64,000 nt of DNA from Pyrocephalus nanus (Eukaryota > Chordata > Aves > Passeriformes > Tyrannidae). Under the pieces are notes generated by a model. That model saw only the letters and a program-made list of their open reading frames with translations. It was not told the DNA's origin and did not search any database. Below, in pieces: positions 10,551-20,465 of this stretch. The translations under genes were made by a program, and so were the position numbers. The first letter of the stretch is position 1. The number at the start of each line of letters is the position of its first letter. Location of the stretch: NCBI GenBank assembly GCA_038380795.1, contig CM076276.1:15576001-15640000 (forward strand), read 5' to 3'.

Positions 10551-10984
10551 CACCGAGCCCTGGACCCTGTCCGTGCTGCAGCCACTGACCTGGGGCAGCA
10601 CAGCCAGCGTGAAACCTCCTGCTCCTGCCCCCTCCTCCCCTCCCCTCCCCTCCACACCTCCCAGGCTCCAGCGATGGCTCCCCGGATGCTGAAGGGAGGA
10701 TGGGAACCCCCCCAGCCATCCTGTGGTTGCCAGGGCTCTGCCAGCCCCTCCCATGGGACCAGCTCAGCATGAGCACCCTCTGAGCAGCAGCGGTGCCCGT
10801 GGTGCCCCAGCCTCCCTCGGCATCGCCCTGCACAGTGTCTGTCCCCCAGGGCTGTCCCTGGGCCTCTGCGGTGCCAGGGAGCCCTGTGCCCTCGGGGTGG
10901 GCACTGCAGCTCCCCACTCAGCTTGTCCAGGATGTTGCCAAGCAGCTCTTGCCCCTGGCCTGCCCCGTGGACTCTCCCATGGAG

Positions 10985-11102
10985 GGGGACAGGAGAAGGG
11001 AGCTTTGGGGACAGGAGAAGGGAGCTTTGGGGACAGGAGAAGGGAGCTTTGGGGACAGGAGAAGGGAGCTTTGGGGACAGGAGAAGGGAGCTTTGGGGAC
11101 AG
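10985..11102 (+). repeat. 22-bp tandem repeat, five near-perfect copies
   Basis: The unit is GGGGACAGGAGAAGGGAGCTTT. Copies start near 10989 and recur exactly every 22 bases (11011, 11033, 11055, 11077) with almost no divergence, which suggests a recent expansion. It is purine-rich on the plus strand. Confidence 0.95.
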
Positions 11103-12456
11103 TCTCATCCCCTCTGGGAGGATGGGGTAGGGGCAGTTGAACACCCCCCCAAGAGCTCAGGCTGGGTCACCTCTCCCCTGCCAGAGGAGGGGGACAGGGG
11201 CCAAGGGGAGGGGGCTGCTTGGCAGAGGGGGTGCTGCCACAGGCAGGAGGAGTCTGCAGAAGGAAAGCGCTGGAGCTGTGTGGGCAGGGGGAGAGGAGCC
11301 AGCACAGCAGCTTTACGTCAGCCAGGCACCCGTCCCCTCCAGCAGCGCTGCCCTGACTCATCCTGCGGCCTCCCCCGGGGGCTCACTGGGACCCTGATCC
11401 CCTCCCTGGGGCCTGTTGGGTGGTGAACGGGCACGAGGGTGTCACTGTGAGCACCCCCTGCCCCAGCCAGGACCCCCTCTCTTCCCTGGATTTGGACACT
11501 CCGGATTGTGCAAACTTTTAACCCTGGCAATGCCCGTTGCTTTCCCAGCCCTGCCCAGCAGGGCTCGGGGGTGCCCCTGGGCTGGCCCTGGGGCAGGGGC
11601 TGTGCTGGCAGAGCTGTGCCCCCCACCCTGCCCGGCTCTGTTCAGGAATGGGGCTGGAGGAAAGGAGGAGGGGAGGGCCCAGCTGCCCTCAGCAGGGCAA
11701 TAGCACATTCCCCAGGGCAGGAGCTGCGTGCTGGGCTCTCCAGCAGTGCCAGGGTCTGCAGGGAACCCTCGGGCAGGGCAGATGCTTTGTCCTCTCCCCA
11801 CAGGCAGCTCCTCACAGCTGCTGTGACAGGGCAGTTCCCAGCCTTCCCCTGTCCCCGTGGGGTTGGCAGAGCCCTGCCAATGTCACCTCTCTATTTTCAG
11901 CTTGTTTTCTGCTTCCCAGCCCAGGAGGTGACCCACACAGGGACACAAAGATAAGGATAATGCTGTAGAGATGCTGGAGGGAGGGAATGCCGGGGTTGGA
12001 GCATCACTGGCTCGGAGGGGGGGTTGCTGCACCCCTGCCCTGGGCAGGGCTGGGGGCTGGGGGGGTCCTGGCCCTGGGGACACCGTGGGCCCCAGGTGAG
12101 CCAGGGAACCAGCAGCTGCTCCCTCAGGAAGGAGAATGATGCAACCCTCAGAAGGAGACAAATAGCATGAAGATGTCACTGGGATAGTTGTCATGGCAAC
12201 AGCACAAAAAATGCCAAACCAAACGTGGACCAGAATCACTGCTTCTTCCCCAGAGGGGGCATGGGGGAAGCTGGTGCTGGTGGGAGCTGGTGCTGTGGGG
12301 AGTCACCGTGGGGATCTGCTCAGGGTGCAGATCTGGGGGAGTGGGGCTGAGGCCACTGGGGTGTGACAGGTTCCCACCTTCCCCTTTTGAGAGGATGCTC
12401 GGCCCCTCAGCCCTGCAGGAAACGCGCTTGGCTGCGGCTGCCTCTGCACAGGGGGC

Positions 12457-14688
12457 CTCCTGCACCCCAATCCCTGCTGCACCCCATCCCTCCTGCACCC
12501 TGATCCCTGCTGCAACCCCTTCCCTGCTGCACCCCAATCCCTGCTGCACCCCAATCCCTGCTGCACCCCAATCCCTCCTGCACCCCAATCCCTCCTGCAC
12601 CCCGATCCCTCCTGCACCCCAATCCCTCCTGCACCCCAATCCCTCCTGCACCCCCATCCCTCCTGCACCCCAATCCCTGCTGCACCCCATCCCTCCTGCA
12701 CCCTGATCCCTGCTGCAACCCCTTCCCTGCTGCACCCCAATCCCTGCTGCACCCCAATCCCTCCTGCACCCCGATCCCTCCTGCACCCCAATCCCTCCTG
12801 CACCCTGATCCATCCTGCACCCCAATCCCTCCTGCACCCTGATCCATCCTGCACCTCAATCCCTCCTGCACCCCCATCCCTCCTGCACCCTGATCCATCC
12901 TGCACCCTGATCCATCCTGCACCCCCATCCCTCCTGCACCCCAATCCCTCCTGCACCCCAATCCCTCCTGCACCCCAATCCCTCCTGCACCCTGATCCAT
13001 CCTGCACCCCCATCCCTCCTGCACCCCAATCCCTCCTGCACCCCCATCCCTCCTGCACCCCCATCCCTCCTGCACCCCCATCCCTCCTGCACCCCAATCC
13101 CTGCTGCACCCCCATCCCTCCTGCACCCCAATCCCTGCTGCAACCCCTTCCCTGCTGCACCCCAATCCCTCCTGCACCCCAATCCCTCCTGCACCCCCAT
13201 CCCTCCTGCACCCCAATCCCTCCTGCACCCCAATCCCTCCTGCACCCCCATCCCTCCTGCACCCCCATCCCTCCTGCACCCCAATCCCTCCTGCACCCCA
13301 ATCCCTCCTGCACCCCCATCCCTCCTGCACCCCCATCCCTCCTGCACCCTGATCCATCCTGCACTTCAATCCCTCCTGCACCCTGATCCCTCCTGCACCC
13401 CAATCCCTGCTGCACCCCATCCCTCCTGCACCCCCATCCCTCCTGCACCCCAATCCCTCCTGCACCCCCATCCCTCCTGCACCCCATCCCTCCTGCACCC
13501 CAATCCCTGCTGCACCCCCATCCCTCCTGCACTTCAATCCCTCCTGCACCTCAATCCCTCCTGCACCCCAATCCCTCCTGCACCCTGATCCCTCCTGCAC
13601 CCCGATCCCTCCTGCACCCCCATCCCTCCTGCACCCCAATCCCTCCTGCACCCCAATCCCTCCTGCACCCCAATCCCTCCTGCACCCTGATCCATCCTGC
13701 ACCCCCATCCCTCCTGCACCCCAATCCCTCCTGCACCCCAATCCCTCCTGCACCCCCATCCCTCCTGCACCCCCATCCCTCCTGCACCCTGATCCCTCCT
13801 GCACCCCCATCCCTCCTGCACCCTGATCCCTCCTGCACCCCAATCCCTCCTGCACCCCAATCCCTCCTGCACCCCCATCCCTCCTGCACCCCGATCCCTG
13901 CTGCACCCCCATCCCTCCTGCACCCCCATCCCTCCTGCACCCCAATCCCTCCTGCACCCCGATCCCTCCTGCACCCCGATCCCTCCTGCACCCCGATCCC
14001 TCCTGCACCCCGATCCCTCCTGCACCCCAATCCCTGCTGCACCCCATCCCTCCTGCACCCCAATCCCTCCTGCACCCCAATCCCTCCTGCACCCCCATCC
14101 CTCCTGCACCCCGATCCCTGCTGCACCCCCATCCCTCCTGCACCCCCATCCCTCCTGCACCCCAATCCCTCCTGCACCCTGATCCCTCCTGCACCCCGAT
14201 CCCTGCTGCACCCCATCCCTCCTGCACCCCAATCCCTGCTGCACCCCCATCCCTCCTGCACCCCCATCCCTCCTGCACCCCAATCCCTCCTGCACCCCAA
14301 TCCCTGCTGCACCCCAATCCCTCCTGCACCCCAATCCCTCCTGCACCCTGATCCATCCTGCACCCCAATCCCTCCTGCACCCTGATCCATCCTGCACCCC
14401 CATCCCTCCTGCACCCCGATCCCTCCTGCACCCCAATCCCTCCTGCACCCCAATCCCTGCTGCACCCCAATCCCTCCTGCACCCCGATCCCTCCTGCACC
14501 CCAATCCCTGCTGCACCCCATCCCTCCTGCACCCCAATCCCTCCTGCACCCCAATCCCTGCTGCACCCCATCCCTCCTGCACCCCAATCCCTCCTGCACC
14601 CCAATCCCTGCTGCACCCCATCCCTCCTGCACCCCAATCCCTCCTGCACCCCAATCCCTCCTGCACCCTGATCCCTCCTGCACCCCAT
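12457..14688 (-). repeat. 17-bp minisatellite, about 130 copies (2.2 kb)
   Basis: The plus-strand unit is TGCACCCCAATCCCTCC. Common variants are CCCCCATC, CCCTGATC, CCCCGATC, a CTGC for CTCC change, and a 16-base form. Division of the length by 17 gives about 131 units. The minus strand has GGG and GGGG runs in every unit, separated by short loops. Because 17 is not a multiple of 3 and the minus-strand unit has no stop in any frame, all three minus frames stay open for long distances (up to 813 codons). This explains the large apparent proteins rich in Gly, Cys and Arg. No initiation context, splice signal or homology supports a gene. Confidence 0.97.
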
Positions 14689-14869
14689 CTCTGTCCCTCA
14701 GCCCATCTCCCTGCTGCACCCTGGTTCCAAGGCACCTCTCCCAGTGGGTGCAGGAGAGGGGTCTCAGCAGGTCCCCCTGTGGGGGTGATGCTGCTGCCCA
14801 TGGTCCCCAGGCGAGGGGGACAGGAGGGGACACGGCCCCGAGTGCCATCCTATTTGGCTGCTGCTGCGT

Positions 14870-15055
14870 TCAGCACATTCATCTCTCATTTGTCAGGGTG
14901 ACTTCTGATAAAGCAGCTGTAATGCCACGTTGTTTTTCCTTGAGTATTATTAAAGTGCTTAATATATGCTAATTAAATACCAATTAACTTCCAAGCACTT
15001 AATGTGCTTTAAGGACATAAAATACATCTCATTCCCATTCCATTAAATTTGCATC
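14870..15055. promoter_or_regulatory. AT-rich island, candidate conserved non-coding element
   Basis: Immediately after the 17-bp array the base composition switches sharply to AT-rich. There are repeated homeodomain-like TTAAT and TAATTAA cores (CTAATTAAATACCAATTAAC) and two GTGCTTAA/GCACTTAA motifs arranged in mirror form around 14956-15008. Such patches in GC-rich avian intergenic DNA are often conserved enhancers, but conservation cannot be seen from one sequence. Confidence 0.3.
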
Positions 15056-15139
15056 AGGCCTGGACATGGGTCTGCACCATGGTTTTTGGGCACATGGGTC
15101 TCCTGGGGTGTTGCCTGGTGTTTTCCATGTTCTGGGTGC

Positions 15140-15265
15140 CTGTTGGGATGGAAATGATTCCTGTTGGGATGGAAATGGTTCCTGTTGGGATGGAAACAGT
15201 TCCTGTTGGGATGGAAATGGCTCCTGTTGGGATGGAAATGGCTCCTGTTGGGATGGAGATGCTGC
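15140..15265 (+). repeat. 21-bp tandem repeat, six copies
   Basis: The unit is CTGTTGGGATGGAAATGGTTC. Copies differ at the AATGATT, AATGGTT, AAACAGTT and AATGGCT position, and the last degrades to GGAGATGCTGCTC. As 21 is a multiple of 3, both strands show periodic peptides, but there is no sign of a gene. Confidence 0.93.
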
Positions 15266-16787
15266 TCAGGAGCAGGCAGGCATGGGCCCCTGATGCTGTG
15301 GGCACTAGTGGAGGGGTTGTTGCTGAGATATGGGGCTGCTGAGGACACCAACACTCACCCCCTGCATGATGGAAGGCTGGGAGAGCCCAGGGCACTTCGG
15401 GGGGACATCAAAGGCTCTGCAGACCCTGGGCACGTGCTCGGCTGGGCACTGCCAGCCATGTCTGGCACCAGTGCTTTGGAGACACAGGGACAGAAATCAG
15501 GGTGTGCTCTGGGAGCAGCATCAGAAGGATGTTTGTCTGCCCCTGTCTCTGTCCCCACCCTTCCTGTGCTCACACTGCAGCTCTTTCACCCTGGACAAAC
15601 CCCCTGGACACACAGGGGAATGAAGCCCTGCTCTCCCTGCTCTCCCGGTGCCAACCCAGCCACAGGAATGCCAGGTTCTGGGCCATGGCAGGAGGCTCTG
15701 CCAAAGCCTTGGTCTGTGGCACAGCCACCACTGAGCTGCTCCCCTGCAGCATGGCTGGCTGGCTGAGCCCCACTCAGCTTGTGGCCCTGACTTTGGTTTC
15801 TGGTCCCAGTCCAAACTGGATCTCACCCCCCTGTGAGACCCTCGGCCTCCCAGCAGCCCTGGGGGGGTCACGTCCTGCCCTGTGCCCCCCCTGCAGCCTG
15901 TCCCTGGTCCCTGGCTGGTGGCCATGGGGACGTGGCCACTGGCAGCCCCTAGCTGTCCCCATGGTTGTCTCGGTGCTGGGGCCTCACTGGGCCCTGTTCC
16001 CACACAGAAGGTTTTTTATCTGGGCAGAACAACGCCCAGCTGTTCCCTGTGCCCGCTGCCTGCCAGCCCTCTCCTGCAGTCCTGGAAAGGAGGAGCTCCC
16101 AGAGCTTTCCCTTCCGAACCCTTCTCTCAGCAGGGTTAGGGGGCTGTCAGTGAATTCCCCCAAAGCCTGGCCTTAAAACAGCAGCAGTCCCGAGCAGAGG
16201 CAGCACTGAGGTGCCCAGAATGTGGCGGGTGAATGTTTTCAGCACATGCCCCATGAGAGCATCTGGGAGTTCTCCCATTGCTGGGCTCTGAAGGTTTTCT
16301 GCAGCTGGAGAAACCACAGCCTGAGCAGTAAAGGTGAATTGATCCTTTGAGCTCACCGGGTGGATCTGCAGTGGCTGCAGAGGGCAGACCCCGAGCTCAT
16401 CCCCGGTGTCTGTGCCAGCCCTGGGCGCTCCCCCAGTGCCGGTGCCAGTGGAGCTCCCCTGGGTGCTGAGCCGGGCAGGGTGCTGAGCAGGGCAGGGTGC
16501 TGAGCAGGGTGCTGGGTGCTGAGCAGGGTGCTGGGTGGCTGTGTGGGCAGGGCTGGGGGCGCAGGGACAGCGGAGGTGGGCGCTGACGTGCGGAGCCAGC
16601 TCTGCGCGTGAGCTGGCACTGCGTGTGGGAGCGGGGAGTGGGGATGGGGGAGTGGGAGCCGGGAGGGATTCTGGGGAAGCTTTTACAGCCACGCCATTAG
16701 CGGGCACACGGACGGGGATGGGCTCCTGCCCTCCTGCCCTTGGAGGGTGCCCGGGGGGTTGAGGACTGTGCCCCCAGACTGGGCATC

Positions 16788-17035
16788 ATCCCTCATTGCT
16801 CTGCCACATCCCTTGTGGCTGTGCCATGTCCCCCGATGATGTGCCATGTTCCCCGATGATGTGCCATGTCCCTCGATGCCGTGCCATGTCCCTTGAGACT
16901 GTGACGTGTCCCTCACTGTTATGCTGTGTCTCTCATCACAGTGCCACATCCCTCACTGCTCTGCCACGTCCCTTGCTGCCATGCCAAGGCCCTTGCCACC
17001 GTGCCATGTCTCCCACCACTGTGTCCCCTGCAGCC
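16788..17035 (+). repeat. Degenerate tandem array with 21-22-bp unit
   Basis: Roughly eleven decayed copies of a unit like GTGCCATGTCCCTCGATGCC recur across 250 bases, with substitutions (CCACATCCCTCACTGCT, CCATGTCCCCCGATGAT and others). Divergence is much higher than in neighbouring arrays, so it is older or under no recent homogenisation. Confidence 0.8.
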
Positions 17036-18354
17036 CTGGAGCGCTGTGCCAGCCTGCACTGCTGCCTTTGCTCTCCTGCCCCAGGGCAAGGCCCCAGAGC
17101 TGCAGCAGCCCCCTTGCCCATCAGCGGGTATGCAAAGAGCACTAACGAGCCTCCCCAGCACATGCAAAGCTCAGGGGCTGCTGCAGGGACCTGGGGTGTT
17201 TCCTGGAGTCAGGGAGGGACATCTCCAGCTCACCCCCAAGCTGTCCCAGACCTGTTTCCCACAGCAGAGCAGGAGAGGCTCTGGAGGACTGAAGGGAAAG
17301 GAAATGTGGGGAGAGGGGATTATTCCCTCCTTCTCACCCTGCTCGTGTTTCTACTCCTCATTCTCTCGATCTTTCACTTCTTTTTGTTGGCATAGGCCAC
17401 CCACTCGGGCTCCCCGGGGAGGAGCTGGCACAGAGTTGTGTCCCTGGGACTGGGGCAGTGCGGGGGCCGGGACCCCCAGAGCCCCTGTGCCCCCTGGAGC
17501 CCCTCTCCCCTCAGCTGGAGAGGGAACAGAGCCCTGGCTGCAGCAGGGGCTGCACCCCCTCCCTGCACACCCCCTGCCATCCAGCCTCGCTTCCCCAGCA
17601 CTCAAGTGTTTCTGTGCCCAGCACTGCTGAAGGATTTACATTTTAAAGGGGCTTTAAAATGGATTTGGACAGACATTTATTTCCAAGCATTATTTTTTTC
17701 AGCATTTGCCACTTTGAATGTTTGTGAAGAGGAAATAACAGACAGAAACCACAGCGGGCAAAGCCTTGGAGAGCTCATTTGTGCTCATGCACATGTGGAG
17801 AGAGTGGCAGTCCGGGCTCAGACAGGTAACCCGATGTGTGAGCAGCCTGTGGTCCTGCTCCTGGGGCCAAGGGCTCCCCTCCAGGCTACTCTGGATGTGC
17901 ACCCTTCCCCTGTGCCAGTGGGGATGGATCAGGTCAGGGGGCAGAGGGCAGGCAGGAACCCCCTCACCCAAGCTCAAAGCTGGCCAAGGGATCACTGTCC
18001 CAGGAGATCCCCCCTTCCAGCCCTTCCACCGTCCCCAGCACAGACATTTGCTCACAGTGCCTGATGTCACTGCACAAACAGGACCCCGAGGAGTGGGGTT
18101 TGCTTCAGAAATTAGTTTCTTTCTCTCCTTGCCGTGTTCCTCAGCTTTGGGGGGTATCAAACCTCCAGCTGTTTTCAGCAGCGAGGCACCCGAGCAGCAG
18201 GACCTGCAGGTGGGGAGGTGCTCCAGGCAATTGTCACCAGCCGTGCCCACCCCGGAGCCAGAGGCGTGAGGGCACCGGAGCCGTCTGGAGCTGCCGGACG
18301 GCTGGAGCAAAGGCTCGGCGGAAGGGGAATGCTAATCGTGTTCTGTGCTGGCAG

Positions 18355-18515
18355 CAGCCAGAACGCCGCACAATAAATAGCCATTTTAATTACTGCACAA
18401 TATTTACAAGATTGCTTCCTCATTTGGGAAATTAAAACAAATGCTGCATCAAAATGATCAACATCGCACGGCGAAGCACGGGGCTGATAAAGGAATCCAC
18501 GGGCTGCTAATCGAG
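18355..18515. promoter_or_regulatory. AT-rich island, candidate conserved non-coding element
   Basis: An island of about 160 bases contains CACAATAAATAGCC, TTTTAATTACTGC, ACAATATTTAC (forkhead-like) and CTGATAAAGG (GATA-like), ending at CTGCTAATCGAGG. It is flanked by GC-rich DNA and lies about 350 bases before the 25-28-bp array. Function is inferred only from composition and motif density. Confidence 0.28.
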
Positions 18516-18861
18516 GAGGAACTGGCACCTTGGTGCTGCCTCCTCCTCTCTGTGACCTCGGTGTGGAGGTGGCAAAGAGCCCGGGCAGTGCCAGGTGAGG
18601 TGGGGCAGCGGGCCCTGCTCTGGGGTCCCCACACCGGGGTCATCTCACCGGGTCCCTGTGCTGGGGTCCCTGCCCGGTTCTGCATCGGGGTCCCTGCAAT
18701 GCGGATCCTGCCCCAGGGTCCCCACACTGGGCTGTGGGGAGGGAAGGGGAGGGGGCAGGACCAGCAGGGTTTGGCAGCGCAGCCAAAAGGGGAGCCGGGA
18801 GGTCTGGGCAGGAGCTGCTGAGCTGCCCAGAGCGGGTTTGGTTCCTGAGCAGTGGACGCGG

Positions 18862-20209
18862 CTGACACTGCAGTGCCAGGGAGGTGACCCACACCGTGCA
18901 GTGCCAGGGAGGTGACCCACACCGTGCAGTGTAGGGAGGTGACTGACACTGTGCAGTGCCAGGGAGGTGACCCACACCGTGCAGTGCCAGGGAGGTGACC
19001 CACACTGTGCAGTGCCAGGGAGGTGACTGACACCGTGCAGTGCCAGGGAGGTGACTGACACCGTGCAGTGCCAGGGAGGTGACTGACACTGCAGTGCCAG
19101 GGAGGTGACTGACACTGCAGTGCCAGGGAGGTGACCCACACCGTGCAGTGCCAGGGAGGTGACCCACACTGTGCAGTGCCAGGGAGGTGACTGACACTGC
19201 AGTGCCAGGGAGGTGACTGACACTGCAGTGCCAGGGAGGTGACCCACACTGTGCAGTGCCAGGGAGGTGACCCACACTGTGCAGTGCCAGGGAGGTGACT
19301 GACACTGCAGTGCCAGGGAGGTGACTGACACCGTGCAGTGTAGGGAGGTGACTGACACTGTGCAGTGCCAGGGAGGTGACCCACACCGTGCAGTGCCAGG
19401 GAGGTGACTGACACTGCAGTGCCAGGGAGGTGACCCACACCGTGCAGTGCCAGGGAGGTGACCCACACTGTGCAGTGCCAGGGAGGTGACCCACACTTGC
19501 AGTGCCAGGGAGGTGACTGACACCGTGCAGTGCCAGGGAGGTGACCCACACTGAGCAGTGCCAGGGAGGTGACTGACACCGTGCAGTGTAGGGAGGTGAC
19601 CCACACTGTGCAGTGCCAGGGAGGTGACCCACACTGAGCAGTGCCAGGGAGGTGACTGACACTGCAGTGCCAGGGAGGTGACCCACACTGTGCAGTGCCA
19701 GGGAGGTGACTGACACCGTGCAGTGCCAGGGAGGTGACTGACACTGCAGTGCCAGGGAGGTGACCCACACTGTGCAGTGCCAGGGAGGTGACTGACACTG
19801 CAGTGCCAGGGAGGTGACCCACACTGTGCAGTGCCAGGGAGGTGACTGACACCGTGCAGTGCCAGGGAGGTGACTGACACTGCAGTGCCAGGGAGGTGAC
19901 CCACACTGTGCAGTGCCAGGGAGGTGACCCACACTGTGCAGTGCCAGGGAGGTGACTGACACCGTGCAGTGCCAGGGAGGTGACCCACACTGAGCAGTGC
20001 CAGGGAGGTGACTGACACTCTGCAGTGCCAGGGAGGTGACCCACACTCTGCAGTGCCAGGGAGGTGACTGACACTCTGCAGTGCCAGGGAGGTGACCCAC
20101 ACTGTGCAGTGCCAGGGAGGTGACCCACACTGAGCAGTGCCAGGGAGGTGACCCACACTGTGCAGTGCCAGGGAGGTGACCCACACTGAGCAGTGCCAGG
20201 GAGGTGACA
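18862..20209 (+). repeat. 25-28-bp minisatellite, about 50 copies (1.35 kb)
   Basis: The core unit is CAGTGCCAGGGAGGTGAC followed by either CCACAC or TGACAC and then a variable TG, TGTG, CGTG, TGAG or TCTG. This gives units of about 25 to 28 bases. The two classes (CCACAC and TGACAC) are interspersed rather than in blocks. A few units have lost the CCAGG part and read CAGTGTAGGGAGG. Minus-strand open frames of 500-645 codons across it are repeat translations. Confidence 0.96.
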
Positions 20210-20439
20210 TTCCCTGCCCCAGCAGCGGGGATGCTGCCGGTCGGGAGCGGTGCCTGCGGGTGGGCACGGGGGCTGTGCCGGGTCCCCTCCGTGGTTCACG
20301 CACCCTGAGCCTCCCCGGGGATGTCCCTGCGGGGCGGGGGTGGCCTCTGGGTACCGAACCCCCTACGGCTGCTCTTCCCCGCTCCCCCTCCCGCCCTCCC
20401 ATTCTCGCTCTTCCCTCAGCTCCTTTTCCCGTCTCCTCC

Positions 20440-20465
20440 TTTTTTTTTTTTTTTTTTTTTTTTTT
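20440..20465 (+). repeat. T26 homopolymer
   Basis: An uninterrupted run of about 26 T follows a C/T-rich stretch (20370-20440). It lies 230 bases after the end of the 25-28-bp array. Exact length is likely unreliable in any assembly. Confidence 0.9.

Noticed and set aside
11880..11935. Alternative last exon of AQP8 after the acceptor near 11899
   Set aside because: It would join in frame to a short SLFSASQPRR tail, but the exon at 10508 gives the family's GD-x-x-TRLIL C terminus, so it is preferred.
12407..14848. An 813-codon minus-strand open frame encoding a Gly/Cys/Arg-rich repeat protein
   Set aside because: All three minus frames are open because the 17-bp unit has no stop in any frame. 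There is no family resemblance, promoter or splice evidence. It is a translation of the minisatellite.
18862..20209. CRISPR-like regular repeats
   Set aside because: Units are contiguous without unique spacers, and the genome is vertebrate. This is a VNTR.
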